Source: Niebla homalea
Taxonomy: Eukaryota; Ascomycota; Lecanoromycetes; Lecanorales; Ramalinaceae
Reading direction: 5' to 3'
DNA length: 64,000 nucleotides
Assembly (NCBI GenBank): GCA_019925105.1
Contig: JAHGAU010000038.1
Location: 1 to 64,000 of the forward strand
The notes under the pieces are model-generated. The model saw nothing but the letters and a program-made list of their open reading frames with translations. It was not told where the DNA came from and did no database searches. Positions 1-13,541 of the stretch are shown one piece after another. The translations under genes and the position numbers were made by a program. Every line of letters starts with the position of its first letter. Position 1 is the stretch's first letter.

Positions 1-3000
1 TATTATTTTTTATAATAAATATATAAAGCTTTTTAATATTTATATTATACTTTTTTTATATTTAATTTTAAAAGGAATATTATGTTAAGCTTAACGAATT
101 ATTTTAATACGCTTAAGGATTTTAATAATACCCGGGTATTTTTATAGCTTATTAAGAGCCTTAATATTAAGCAGATATAAATATCCCGTAATTAAAGTTT
201 TAATATTTAAGAACCGGGGGTTAATTATTAACTTAATTTGAGGGTGATTATTTAAAAAGGCCCGGCGTTTCACGTCCCTTAACGTAATATCCCCGGCACC
301 CTTATTAAAGGTATTTAAGGTTAATAATATAAAGGATATAATTAAAGAAGAAATCGAATATATATTAAGGAATTTAAAGAAATGACGGGGCCGAAAAAGT
401 AAAGATTAATAATCGTTAAGAAAATAATAAACTTATAAATTTCAAGGTTAAAAAGATTATTTAAGTTAATTACGGAGGAAGTAAAAAAATTAATAAAGGA
501 AGATAACGGAATTAAATAAAAGTAATTTAAATTAAGTATTAATAAGTGGAATTTAAATAATTAAGGCGGTAATTAACGTTTATTAATAAGAGAATAAACT
601 TAATTAAAATCGAAAGAAAATAGGTAATTATTTAAATAAATAAGAAGTAAAATATAATTAATAAGAAATTTTTTAGAATAAAAAGAATAGAAATAAATTT
701 AAAATCTATTAAACCGTAAATAATAATTAAGAATTTTTAAATAGTTTTATTTATTCCGTTTTATTATTATTAACTTTAAAGGTTAATAAGGCCAGCGGAT
801 TAATAATCGTTAATATCCGTTTTATAACGATTTATTTAGATTTTATACCGGATCGTTTATTTAAGTTATTAAGAGGATAAAAGGATAAGGGCCCGGGTAA
901 ATAGTATATAAATTAATAAAGGGTAAAGTTCTTATAATATAAAGATATTAATATTAAAAGCGAACGTAAATAATTTTATATTCTCCTTAAAGCTTAGAAT
1001 ATCTATTATAACCTAACTTAAAGGTAATAAAGGCTTAATAACCGTTATATAAAATAATAATAATTACGGTAGAACTTTATAATAGCTTTTAAATAATTAA
1101 AAACGAAAAGTTAATAACTTAATTATTAAGTATAATAATTATTATTATTCCTTAAACTTTAAGGGTCGGGATACGGATAATTAAGATTAAGTTTTATTAT
1201 TAATTATTAAAACGTTTATTAAGAAGCTTTATTATAGCGTTTATTAAAGTAATAACCGCATATCTATATACTAAAGATATATTTATTAATAACCTAAAAG
1301 TCTAGTAAATACTTTATCTGATTAAAATAACTTTATTTCTTAATTACGGTAATATATATAGATATAAATATTATATATAAGGCTTTTAGATAATTATATA
1401 TTAAATAATAATAAACTCTTACTCTTAATAAAGAGATTATTCGGTATTTAATTCTTAATTACGATGGTATATATAGTTATTAAGACGGGTATTAATAATT
1501 ACCAATATCCGTCCTATATAGGTAAAAAGTTTATTATCGGTAAACGTTAATATCCGTCCCGTATTAATTATAATTACGGAATATTATTAATAATTATCGG
1601 TATCCGGCCGGGCGGAGGATTTATCTTTTAAATAAATATTAAATATTTTCAGAACGGAGGCTATATAAGGCTTATATAATCGGCATAATTATCTATAATA
1701 AATAAATGCGATAAAATAAGTTCTTAATTAAACTTTTAAGATATCCTTATAAAATAGTTTTTACGTTATATTTTTTATATTAATTTCGTCCTTTATTATA
1801 TATATCTTTTTTTATTCCTTTTATTAATTATATTTATTTAACGTATAAAAATTAAATATAATCTATATATTTAAATATAAAGTAATTAATTAAGAATTAA
1901 TTAAAGTAATAATTATATTAAGTATAATCCTTTACTTAAGTACCGATTATATTAATTAAATAAGGTTTTATATATTATATTTAAACCGAAAATAATATTA
2001 AATTAAAAGAAATAAAGAAATTATTACCGGCTTTATAAATATTATATAAATTAATAAAATTATATTTTAAAACGTTTATTTTATTTATATAAATAAAAGA
2101 TATCCTTATTATTATCTGATACTTAATTATTTTATATTTTTATAATAAATATAATATAAAATTAAAACGTAACGGATAAAGATTAAGGGAAAACTATAAC
2201 GGTTATTATTAAATATTTCCCTAAATAAAACCTTATTTATTAAGCGTATTTAATAATATAAAATTATATAGGGTATTAAGTCTATAAAATATTATTTAAT
2301 TTAAACGTTATATTCTTCCGTCCTTAAACGTTATATTAAAATTACGGATTAAGAAAGGATAAAGTATTTTATAAAGTAATTATTCCGGTTATAGCGGCGT
2401 TTAATTAATATTATTAAGTAATTAAAGTTATTAAATTATTAAAAACTATTAATATTCTAAATATTTTATAAGCCCTTAAATTTATTAACGTTAATATTAT
2501 TATTATTATTATGGGTAAACGGTTTAAGTAAATTAAGAAATTAAAGTTATTATTAAAAGCTTTAAGTTTATTATTAAGCTTAAAATATTATAAATTCTTA
2601 AAATATAAATAAACCTCTATTATATATAATAAAAACAGCTATAAAAAATTAAAATAATATTTAAAGGATAAGTTTAATTACTTAAGGAAGATCCGTTAAT
2701 ATTAAGGTAATTATCGTTTACTTATTAATTATATTAGGTCCTATTATTTAAAAAAGCGGTAATTAAAATATCGCCGTTAACTTATTAATTATATTAAATT
2801 TTTTTAGCCGAAGAAAAGGTATTAAAGGTAATTTTAAAGGTATTATAGGTTATTTATTTAATAAATTAAGTTTATTAATTTAAGAAAAAGGGACGGGGAG
2901 AGTTACCGTTAATTTATAGGTTTTATTAAACTTTATTACTTAAAAGAAAAGGACGGAAAAGGATATAATTCTTAATAATCCCGGCGGGGTAATATTTTAA

Positions 3001-6000
3001 GCGTTAAACTTATCCGGTTCCGCTATTTCACCGGGAAATATAATTAATACTTAAAGTATTAACGTTTTATTATTAACGGTATATAATACGGTTAATTATT
3101 AAAATATTTAAATATATCTTCTTTAAAAGGTAGGGCCCGATATTAAGTGGGCCGTCCTTTAATTACCGGGTATATATACTCCGGGAGGTTCTCGTCTTAA
3201 AGTTAATATACCGGTTATTAAACGTAATATAAAGGGATACGTAATTCTTAAGGGCGATAATAATAAAGGGGTATTTAATTACGGAGTTAAATTTCTAATA
3301 TTTAATAAAGTATTTAAATCGGGTAATTAATCGTCTTTATTATTAAAGAGGTAATTAAAATTAAAAGACCCCGCCGTTAAATTATTAATATAAGGAGGCG
3401 GTCGGTTTAAAGGTATAAAAATAAGGGTTCAGGGGTTATATTCTTTTAATTAGGATAATGGTAAATAAACTATATATGTCCCGGGTAATTATTTCTTTAA
3501 AGTAAATAAAGAAATCTTTAAACGGAAGCTAAAGTAAACCGGGTTTTAAATAAATTATTTATATTAACTTATTTTCGTTTCTTTATTTATACGGGAATTA
3601 AAAGCTCGGCTTTTATATTATTTTTATATCAGAAATTAAATTATTTAATTATAATATTCCGATATCGTTATTAAAAAAACGAAGTTCTCCGGGGTATTTA
3701 TTTTATAAATAAGTATATTAAGTACCGGTTATTTTATTATTATGCCCGGTTTACCGGTTAACGTCGGAATTTAAGAATTTATGCTTTTTTTAATAAAAAT
3801 TAAACCCGGAAAATAAATATTTACGGGAAATAATAATTATAAAATAATATTATAAGTTAACGGTAAAATATAAATTACGTCTGAATACTTTAAGGGTTTT
3901 AACGGTAAAAAGTCTGAAAGTTAAAAAATTAATTAATTATTCTAGATATAAGGACTCTTAAGACCTTTTTTTTAAATATATAAGTATAATTATTAAATAA
4001 ATAGTTAAATAAAAATAAAATACCGAATAAAATAATAATTAATATCCGTTAAAAGATATTTATTAATTACCTTTAAGGTTTTCCGAATACTATAATTTTT
4101 ATAATAAATAATAATAAATAATATAAAACCATTATTAATATATATATTATGGATATTTAAATTTAAGTAATTCCGGAATTAAAAATTAAAAAGTTCCGTT
4201 TTACGGATAGGTTAATTACTTAAAATTTAAATTAAAAAAGCTAAACGGTAAAGGAATTATTATTCTAGTTTAAAATATTCCTTAATATAAATAGCCTTTT
4301 AAGATACTTAAAGGTTTTTATAATAAAGGAAAATATTTAAATTATATAATTTAATAAATAATACCCTTAATTCCTCCCGGAAGGTTATATAGATAAGGAG
4401 TTATAACTTATATTTTTTAAGGTTATTAATAAACTTATTTAAAAATAATTAATTAAATTATATATTAACGGGATTCTTTTTTAGTTTTTTTAAATTAATA
4501 AAAGGAATTTAAATACTTTATTATCCTTTAAAAAGTATAATATTTAAAAATTAACTTATAATAACTTTTATTAATAACGGAAAAGACGATGGAAAATAAA
4601 AATATTAAAAAAGATATCTTTATAAATTAAGCTTTTATAATCTTAAGCTTAATATATAATATTTATATTAATAATAATATCCCGGATAACCCGATTTTAT
4701 AACCGTAATATTAAGATTTAATTAAAAAAAGTATAATTACCCCGGATAAATTAATTATATTAAAATTAATTTAAATAATCCTTAAAACTTAACCTTTATC
4801 CCGTATTATAAGATTAAAAATTTTAATTAATAATAAGGAGTTAAATTACTTTTATAATTATTAAAAGAAAGTTAATATAATTACCGATTTAATAGAATTC
4901 CTTCCCCTTTTATAAGTAACTTTATTAATACCTATAAAAAAGGTTTAACGGATAAAAATAAGTAATATATTAACTTAATCCCAAGAATTATAAGGAAATT
5001 AATAAAAATAAATACGTAAAAATTACCGGGAAGGCATTATATAAATAAAATAAAATTAAATTATTAAACTTAACGGTTTAAAACGTTTTACTTTTTCCTT
5101 ATTATAACTTTAAAGATTATAAACCGTTTATATTGCTTTTAAGTATCGTAAAGAATAATAAGGCGTTTATAATAATCCGTATAATAATTAGATTATTAAA
5201 GGATTAATTAATATTTTAATTATTTAAAGAAGGATTACTTAACGGTAATACCTTCCCGGAGTTATTAAATATAATAAATATATGCGAGGAGGCAGGCTTA
5301 AACGCTATAATACTTCGTATAAGTTTTCGTTTATAAGTTAACTTATAAAGGGTTATTATTTTTTATATTATACTTATTTTATATAATAATAAAGATTTAA
5401 TTAAAGATATTAATTTTATTATTTAATACGTTATTATGAACTTAAAGGATTAACCGTTTTATATTATACTTTTACTTTAAAAGGAAATAATTATATTCCG
5501 CGGAAGGTTTAATTAAGGGTAAAACCTTTTATAACTTTATATCTTTAAAGTATTTAAGTTATTTAATTTATTTTAATTACGGTTAAGCAGTTATATAATA
5601 TAATATCCCTATAATTATTATCTCTATTTTTCTTTTATATGGTTTTATTTATCGTTAAAGGGAAATAAGGAGGAAATCGTTAATATTATAAGGGTCTTTT
5701 AAAATATTATTAAATCCCTCCGGTACGGTAGTTTTTAATCCCGGGGAATAATTAATCGTTATTATAATAAAAGGGTCGATCTTAAATAACGTTTAATTAT
5801 TACTATTAATAAAAAAATATTAATAAATAACCGGGGTTTATTATAAGTTTATTATTAGCGGCTTAAGACCCCCCTTAACGTATCTCCGGTATTTATTATA
5901 GCCTTTAAAATTTATTTATTAATAAATTTAATATAAATAGGCTTTTATATTTTTTAAGCTTTTATAAAGATATTATAAAGGTTAATAAAAAGTATATTAA

Positions 6001-6640
6001 TATACGTTTTAATAAATCTTTAATTAAAAGATAAAAAATCGTAAAGTAAACGGTAATTTAATCTTATATTAAGGGAGTAGGTAAAAAAGTTATAATTAAT
6101 CTATTAAGGTTTACCGATTTTCTAATATAATTTTAAAGTATTATTTCCGGATATAAATAATTAAAATAGCCTTAATATATATATATCCGTATTTTAAATA
6201 AAAGATTATTTTATAAAATAATATATAATAAAAAAAAATTATTATAGAAATAAAGTTAAGTTAAATTAAGTTAATATAAAACGGTAATTATTTTAAATAT
6301 TATTCCGAATTATAATTAAGCTATTTAAACGGAAATATAATTAAAAAAGTTAATAATATATATATTATAAATGGATTTAAGGATAAATATACGATCCGAA
6401 AATAATAAACGCGTTAACCCGATCGGGACGATTTAGCGGGTTTAACGTTAAACCCGGGATATATTATTAATAACTTTAATAATTTAAATAACTTAATATA
6501 AAATATAAAAGTAATAATTTAATTATTAAATTAACCTTATTAACCGATAAAAAACAGAAAATATAACTTTTACCGGGGCTTTTTCGGCTAATTCTTATTA
6601 ATTATTAAATCAATATAACCCCTTAACGTAAATAATTAAC

Positions 6641-7030
6641 GTTACCCCGGGATAAAGCCTTATTAATAAGTAAATTATTAAAGCCCTTAAGCGTGGACGA
6701 CCGGCGTTACCCCGGGATAAGGCCTTATTAATAAGTGAATCGTTAGAGCCTTTAAGCGTGGACGATTAACGTTACCCCGGGATAAGGCTTTATTAATAAG
6801 TGAATCGTTAAAGCCCTTAAGCGTGGACGACCGGCGTTACCCCGGGATAAAACCTTATTAATAAGTAAATCGTTGGAGCCCTTAAGCGTAAATAACCGGC
6901 GCCACCCCGGGATAAGGCCTTATTAATAAGTAAATCGTTGGAGCCCTTAAGCGTAAACGACCGACGCCACCCCGGGATAAGGCCTTACCAATGCCTGAAT
7001 CGTGGGAGCCCGTGATCGCGTGGAGGCTCC
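6641..7030. repeat. 65-bp tandem repeat, six copies
   Basis: Six head-to-tail copies of exactly 65 bp start at 6641, 6706, 6771, 6836, 6901 and 6966, each opening with GTTACCCCGGGATAA or GCCACCCCGGGATAA. Copies differ mainly by C/T and G/A transitions, and the last copy is the most GC-rich and diverges in its second half. A further degenerate copy may precede 6641. No function is suggested. Confidence 0.9.
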
Positions 7031-7100
7031 ATTCGATCGGCCCCGGGGTGAGAGGTTATAAACAATAAAGGTTAAATTAAGTAAGGATTTCATTAAAAGT

Positions 7101-7142
7101 CTTGGCATAAGCAGGCGACGCTAACGGCCATCTTATGCCAAG
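7101..7142. repeat. Short perfect inverted repeat
   Basis: CTTGGCATAAG at 7101-7111 is repeated inverted as CTTATGCCAAG at 7132-7142, around a 20-nt GC-rich spacer that escaped RIP. It could be a tiny foldback element or a relic terminus of a larger one. Confidence 0.75.
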
Positions 7143-7753
7143 ATATTTAAAAAGTTATTTAAATAAAAAAATTAATAAGAAAAAGGGAATAAGTATTATT
7201 TATTATTATTAAGTAAATAATTTATTTACTAATATAAACCGGCTTATAATAATTCCGGTACCGTTATAGCTATTCTTTCTTATTTTTTTTTTCTAAATTA
7301 AAAGATAAATAAATAGGATTAATAATACGCCGGATATACCGGAGAAAACCGTAAAATTAAAACTATAGAATTTATAGCTTAATAATATAATGGGTAATAA
7401 TTAACGGATTTTTATTTGTCCAACACCGTTAAAAAGCCGAAATTTATATGAAAAAAGTTAAGTTAATATATTTCTCCGGGGAATAGCCGAAGAAAAGTTG
7501 AATATTAACGCCGGGAAGTAAACTTTACTATTAATTACCAGGAATCTGTAATATTTTGAAAATCTATAAGTAAATAAAGAATTATCGGATTTACGTAATT
7601 TCTAGCTCTTTTTATTGGGCTTAGTCAGCCCTACAACTTTGCCCTAAAAAGCTAAGGATTCTGTAAAAAGGTCCCCTCCGTGGGAGTTACTTTAAAAAAT
7701 GACTGCCAGGAGACTACCACTTTAAGGCGCCGAGGTTCCCCCGGGAGGGCGAA

Positions 7754-7780
7754 TGACTGCGTGGTACTACCACGCAGTCA
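7754..7780. repeat. 27-bp perfect palindrome
   Basis: Two 13-nt arms (left arm TGACTGCGTGGTA) flank a single central base. It lies in a 250-bp island of normal composition inside the RIP block. Role unknown. Confidence 0.85.
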
Positions 7781-8639
7781 GTACTAAATGATAGGTCCTT
7801 AATAAATAATATTAATTAATTAAGGTCCTTTTAAGAACTAATTTATAAGTTTATATTTTAACGTAAAGACCTTTAATAAAAAGGATTATTAAGGTTTATT
7901 ATTTATAGTTTTAATAAGTAAAAAATAATAAAGAAGAATAAAGGTAAATAAAAAAAAGATTGAAAAAAGGGAAAAAGATAAATTCCTTAATTTTTTTAAT
8001 AAACGGATTCTATATTATAAAAATAATATTATAAAGTAAAATAATGAAATTTAAATTTATAATAAGGTTTAATATTTCTCCCTTATATTACAAAGTACTT
8101 TTTAAAGTATTTTTTCTTCCGGGTATTAAATAATTTATATTATAAAGTAAATACGAAACTAAATATCTTAATTAAAGGTTTTAAGGAATAAAAAAATAAA
8201 TAATAAATAAGGATTTTATAGGCTCCCGTAAGCTTATTCTTAATTAAATTTATAGTATTTTTAAGGTTTATTTTACTTATAACTTTTAAATTATCTTATT
8301 AAGGTTTAACCCTTTAAATCGATTCTTTATATAACTTAATAAAATTAATATTTATTTATTTAAAGCTATCGTAACTTCCCGTTTTAATTATAAAGTTTTC
8401 TTATAATTTATCCGGATATTAATTATTAAACGTTTTAACCGTAATTACCGCCCGTTTAATACCGTTAATAATTATCGGCTTACCGTCCGTTATTAATAAG
8501 TATTATTAATAAAAGCCTTTATTTTACCTTATTACTTTTTATAAAAGCGTAGTTAAATTGACTATAATATAATGTTAAAGTATAAGCCTTTTTAAGGTAA
8601 TTAAAAGGTAAAGGGTAGATTACGTATAATTAAAGATAT

Positions 8640-8800
8640 TAAAGTCTAGAGGTGCAAAAGTAAAGGGGCCGAAGGCCCTAATATACCCAGTCGGTAACAC
8701 TCCTGGGTACCGGATTAACCCCGGGCTTGGCCCGGGGTAGGCCAGGTAGGGCCCTTTCCTAACCTACTAATAACCCTGAACCCTGACAAGTATTAAAATA
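8640..8800. other. GC-rich island with short inverted repeats
   Basis: An abrupt GC-rich patch in AT-rich DNA contains small palindromic stems, for example CCCCGGG/CCCGGGG around 8,719-8,737 and ACCCAG/CTGGGT nearby. It has no coding potential. It may be a remnant of a single-copy insertion not exposed to RIP. Confidence 0.5.
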
Positions 8801-9103
8801 TAAGTATTAAGGTAATCAAATAATAAACTAAGCAGGGTAAATTAGGTAGGAGTCTTTCTAGTCTTTTATTAAGCGGCTTACGTTCTTAATAATAGCTTAA
8901 TAATATTAATATTAAGACGCCTTAATTAATAAGGATAATATAATTTTTTTATCGTAAAAGTAATATAATAAAGTAGGAGGCTCTATAGTCTCTTATCGAG
9001 CGGCTTAAACTTAATAATAGCCTAAATAATCTACGTAAAAGGGTCTTAAGTTTTTAATAATTACGGTAACGTTATAATTAAGTACGGATAATTATTATTA
9101 TAT

Positions 9104-9420
9104 TAAGGTAATAAAGTAAATAAGTCTTAATAATAAATGAATAATAGCTATAAAGGTAGCTATGATATAGGTGGTATACTTATAGTAGGTATATGCGCCA
9201 ACCCCCCCCGGGAGCTAGTCCTTATGGGGCAAGTAGGCCGAGCCTGGGAGCAAGGCCACTTGGAACCATAATACTCCTATACTTAACCTACTTGCCCCAT
9301 AAAGACTAGCTCCTGGGGGGTCTTGGCGCACACACCTTACTTGCATATACCACCTGTATTATAGCTACCTTCATAGCTATTATTCATTCATTACTAGGAC
9401 CTACCTACTCCAGTACCCTA
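9104..9420. mobile_element. Foldback element with 134-bp arms
   Basis: Arms at 9104-9237 and 9287-9420 are inverted copies of each other around a 49-bp loop. Most mismatches in the outer 60 bp are transitions, with the RIP-type base (T or A) in the left arm, which faces the AT-rich block. The right arm, facing normal DNA, is nearly unmutated. Arms contain a TTGGCGCA motif and an ACCTTCATAGCTA stretch resembling the small LTRs found further right. No clear target duplication was seen. It marks the edge of the RIP block. Confidence 0.8.
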
Positions 9421-9697
9421 TGAAGATGGATTTATGAAAGAAGACAAATAAAGCCTTTCAGGAAACACCCAGCTAGTCTGAGATATACCGCCAAGTAATG
9501 AGATATACACGTGTTATAAGAGTGTCTTGGCACCGCTCGCCTGACGGCTCGGTGACAATCCATGCCCGCAACATTACCACCATGCCTGCACTACGCTGAC
9601 AGTTTCATATCTGTTTCCAATCGTTTACCAATGACTAGTTTTATGGAGCTCATCGTAAATATTTGGCAACTACAGACTGCCGTCCGGCTTTTCCCCA

Positions 9698-11123
9698 CTA
9701 CTTTAACGCGTCTGTCTGGTTCGTAACCTCGTATGAATCAGTTCTCATGATTTGCATCTCCAGTTCTCCGCACGGACGGACCTTCTTGTCCCGAAGCTCC
9801 TGGTAACTTCCCAGAGGTATAACATCCGTCGACGTAATCGAATTTTTCGGGTTCATTGGCCGCCCAAGCTTCCGCGACCGGCTGGGATATGAGTGCCTGT
9901 CCGTATTGACATAGCGCTGAACATTGCGGTCGCCCGTCTTAATGAACTTCCACAAGCGGGGCATCGTAGGTATGGTGGCCGCGAGTATCACAGTGGTGAG
10001 TTCGGCAGCACTAAGAAAAGTGGTGATATCAGAATGGAGGCTAAGGTGAGAGAATGAACATAATAAGGAGTAAAGGGCAAAGAATAAGACACTTACGTCC
10101 ACATGCCAACGGGATACTCTGCCCAAATGACGTCCTTTGTCTGGCCAAGCCAAATTGAGTATACAAGGCGCATTACGCCCGAAATAATGACCCTGTATTA
10201 CAATGAGCACATCACAAAAACCGTTGTACCGAGAAGGAATGAACAGGCTTACAATAAGCCCGAGCCAAACACCGCAGCGATGGTAAGCTTGTTTTTCATC
10301 CCCATTTTCAGGCGAAAGACGAAGGTAATAGGGAGCGCCAGGATCAGGCAGTCGGAGACAATATTGATTCCCGCAGGGGCAATCAAGAGGACGTCCGTAG
10401 ATACGCACTTACCTGGCACAGAGCTGTCCCAGATCTTGGCTCGGGGGATGCATTGGAAAATATCGACGAACAGGTATGCAAGGTAGAAGGCCAGGTTAGC
10501 CCAGATCAAGATCTGGATGACGAAGAAGGCCGGTTTTCGGCGGCTGGTGACGAAGATGTTCTGTAGCTGTAGCAACACAGAGAGTTTCACCAGAAAAAGC
10601 AACGGACCGTATAGAATAATAAGGTAGTTCTCGTACTATTTGGAAGGAGTTAGGTCAAACGACCCTATTAGGCCGAATAGAGAATAACAAACTTTGGCAA
10701 CCTGCATTGCATTATATATAGACGCGTCCCAAAGATGACGGCCTTGACCTGGAGCGACTAGAGTAAGGACACACCATGGTATGAATCCCAACTGCCAACG
10801 TTGAGTTTCCAGACTTTATAAGAGGGGAAAGGCTCTAAATCCCTACTTGTGCTATTATTAATGCATCTAGAAAACGTCAAAATGTGTTGATAACGAGAAC
10901 ATGGGGTTTGCCACTAACAATCTGAGGCCCGGACCTGCTTCGTAACGTACAATTTCGTGAAAACCTGAAGGATAACCATGATGCTGCTGATGGAAAGGCA
11001 TAATGGCATTGTCACTAGATAGAGGGTGTGTCGATAGTCTGGGTTCTTAAGGTTTGAAGCCTTACCAGGAGGTGGAAGACCTGCTGGGGTTGTATAGATA
11101 TCGAGCAAAGTATCTGATGACAT
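9698..11123 (-). CDS. Fungal rhodopsin-like (SAT4/Pth11-type) membrane protein
   Basis: This is a multi-pass plasma-membrane protein of the Fung_rhodopsin (PF20684) family; members' ligands are mostly unknown. Exons read leftwards: about 10919-11123, 10693-10791, 10253-10635, 10097-10192 and 9698-10010. The last four close perfectly in frame. Introns of 57-86 nt have GT..AG ends and a CTAAC branch point. Family marks are GRHLWD after the second helix, IFQCIPRAKIWD, GKC in the long loop, RLVYSIWLGQTKDVIW, and WTAAELTTVILAATIPTM, followed by a polar cytoplasmic tail. The junction of exon 1 (start codon plus first helix) to exon 2 does not close cleanly: the best donor leaves one extra nucleotide. 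Either an exon is missed or the gene carries a lesion there. Confidence 0.8.
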
Positions 11124-12198
11124 GATTGAAAGTACTTCGACGTTGGTTGAACGCTCTGGAAGTTATGGTTGTTCAGTAAGGTCTTTGCCAATAGCGTGGT
11201 GATGCAGTAGAAGTGAAATATGTTGAAGAATTTTGCTGAGCTTAATTACATGAAAGATTTTACGACGCATTCGCCTGCAAGAACCGTGCCACACATTCCA
11301 CCAGGGCATCCGCGCTCCTCACGGGGTTTCAAGATCTGTGCCACATGTATATGCTTGGTATTCTCGCCCCAATGCCACCATAAGACCATTTCGGCCACTA
11401 TTATTGATCGTTGACAGATGGTGGTGGGATGGCCCTTATGCTAATCCTGCAATGCGCTGACTCAAAGCAGCGATAGGTACGTCCTTAAGAGTTTATAATC
11501 TGGACAAATTCAGAAAAAACGGTCAGGCATTACAGAAGGTGCAATAGGAAGTCCGTGAACAGGTGATAGGCAACATGGATTCCCAAAGCTGGAAGACTGC
11601 ACCGTTGTTCTTGCAGAAAAACGGACGGCACGTAATCGTTCCGTAGGGACTTATCAAAGCATAGCATGCTGATATGCAGCCAATAATTACCTTTCCCCAA
11701 AAATGCTTGGTGGATATAAGGGTCTTGATCGACCGGAGACGCGGTGTGCTAGACGTGCAGTTTTGGTTTGAGCGATTTACGGCAAGTCATTCATCTAATA
11801 GGTTAGTGTCAGATCCAGGCTCGCAAAAACATAAAAATCTTCCAGTGTAGACGTGCATTTGTTGTAAGCACGTAGGCCTAATCATCTGATAGATTGCATT
11901 CAGCTTTAGCGCCCCAAAGCATTCGGTCTTTCCAGAGTCAAAGGCAGGAGGTGATGATATCAGCTTGCCATGATCGATTGCAGGACTTTTGGCATCAATA
12001 ATGTTGTGTCAGTGCGACATTTTGCATGGGCAAGCCATTGCACTCATTAGGACATCAGCTGTTCTGCAGCGCCACGACCGAAGCTTTCATCCTGTGTGAA
12101 ATATGAATCACTGCCCCAGGTAACAGCATCACCCAAGAATGGAAAAGATAGCCTTTTCTGGTTGCTCAGAGTGGAGGGAGGGGCGATGTAGGCTACAA
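11124..12198. other. Intergenic, nothing recognised
   Basis: DNA of normal composition with only short unconvincing ORFs in any frame. I see no domain, RNA gene or repeat here. Confidence 0.5.
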
Positions 12199-13069
12199 TT
12201 TAGCGTGCTTAAAATCGATTTAGCGTGGTCAAGTTGCTTGAGAATCCTTGGCATTATTTTTTGCGCATATCCACTTTGGTAATTGAAACCAATATCCTTT
12301 ATACCCCTTTAATATTTTATACTATTGGTTATAAATAATTCCTTTATATTATTATATATATTCTATTAAGTTTTATTTATATTATTAACCATAACGTAAT
12401 AATAAAGGATATTAAAAAAAAGTCTTTTTTGAATTTAAGAATTAAAGGCGGAATTTATCCGTTAATAGATTTTATCCATAAATAAAAACCCTTTTTTATT
12501 CAATAATAATTAAGTATAAATATATAAAACTTATATAAGTTAATTCCTTAATATATATATACTTATTATAGTTAATAGCTTTATATTTAAAACGTTATTT
12601 ATAAAGTTAATATAAGTTATTAAAGTAGGTACGCGCAAAAATAATGCCAAGGATTCTTAAGCAACTTGACCACGCTAAATGTCGTTTCCTTGGCATTTTA
12701 ATTCCACCCCCACCCCAGATTCCTGCGCAGTAATTACCCTAGTCCCATGAAATACGTCTCTTTTCGAATTCAGAAACCGAGATATATATCTATAGATCTC
12801 ATTCTCTAATTTTTATATATAAAGATTTCCTCACTATTTTAGGGGCCAAAAACTTTAATGTAACCTCGGCTGCACAGCGGGGTCGTTGAAATGCCAAGGA
12901 AACGACATTTGGGGTGTCCGAGAAGCTTGTAAATACTTGGCAAAAAAAAAGCACCTCCCCCAAGATTTTGGTAGCCACCACCATATAAATTTATTAAGGC
13001 CTTACGTAACGCCTATTTCTCAACGTATTACCCTCGAATTACTTAATACGTTTAAATTTAAGGCTTTAT

Positions 13070-13147
13070 TGGTTTCCCTTTTAAGTTATATACGGTATAA
13101 GAATTACATGGTTTCCCTTTTAAGTTATATACGGTATAAGAATTACA
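13070..13147. repeat. 39-bp perfect tandem duplication
   Basis: Two adjacent identical 39-bp units (13070-13108 and 13109-13147) start TGGTTTCCCTTTTAAG. Being identical inside RIP-degraded DNA, the duplication probably arose after or late in the RIP process. Confidence 0.85.
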
Positions 13148-13218
13148 AATATTAAATTACGTTATTTTTATTTATTTTAGATTTATATTTATTATACTTA
13201 TACTTATTATATTTATAC

Positions 13219-13382
13219 TATTATGTGCAATATACGCATACCAAAAGCTTATCGGGCACTAATACCCAAAGGGGTATAGTGGCTTGGCGCGCATACTTAT
13301 ATTACGCACCTTTATAGCTAGGTAGAGAATCATTATATATATTATATCCACATTTTTACCTTAATACTCTTAATACCTGATA
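13219..13382. mobile_element. Solo LTR of the small LTR-element family
   Basis: This 164-bp copy is the reverse-complement orientation of the 162-bp LTRs at 45857-46018 and 47045-47206. It is flanked on both sides by TATAC (13214-13218 and 13383-13387), consistent with a 5-bp target duplication. The surrounding TATAC-rich minisatellite could also produce that match by chance. RIP has altered both ends from the expected TG..CA. Confidence 0.75.
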
Positions 13383-13395
13383 TATACTTATTATA

Positions 13396-13541
13396 CTTAT
13401 ACTTATTATATTTATACTTATTATATTTATACTTATTATATTTATACTTATTATATTTATACTTATTATATTTATACTTATTATATTTATACTTATTATA
13501 TTTATACTTATTATATTTATACTTATTATATTTATACTTAT
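13396..13541. repeat. 15-bp AT minisatellite
   Basis: About nine tandem copies of TTTATACTTATTATA. Related units also lie just left of the solo LTR (13,185-13,218), so the LTR apparently inserted into a pre-existing array. Confidence 0.85.

Larger units (their letters stand above)
1..9103. other. AT-rich RIP-degraded block
   Basis: The stretch is dominated by A/T with stop codons in every frame. The few remaining C and G sit mostly in CpG, CC/GG and CpT/ApG contexts, while CpA and TpG are almost absent, as expected after heavy RIP of repeats. No open reading frame of useful length exists. Islands that keep normal composition lie at about 6,970-7,140, 7,540-7,790 and 8,640-8,800. I could not identify the original element or elements; the block begins before the window. 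Confidence 0.85.

Noticed and set aside
2455..2640. Possible LINE reverse transcriptase remnant (INV...IIMGK reading followed by a Lys-rich helix-like stretch)
   Set aside because: Resemblance to the post-catalytic region of fungal LINE RTs is loose, relies on assuming many RIP reversals, and no second RT motif was found.
10103..10486. Plus-strand 127-codon ORF
   Set aside because: Lies opposite the rhodopsin-like exons, which have family motifs and consistent splice sites.
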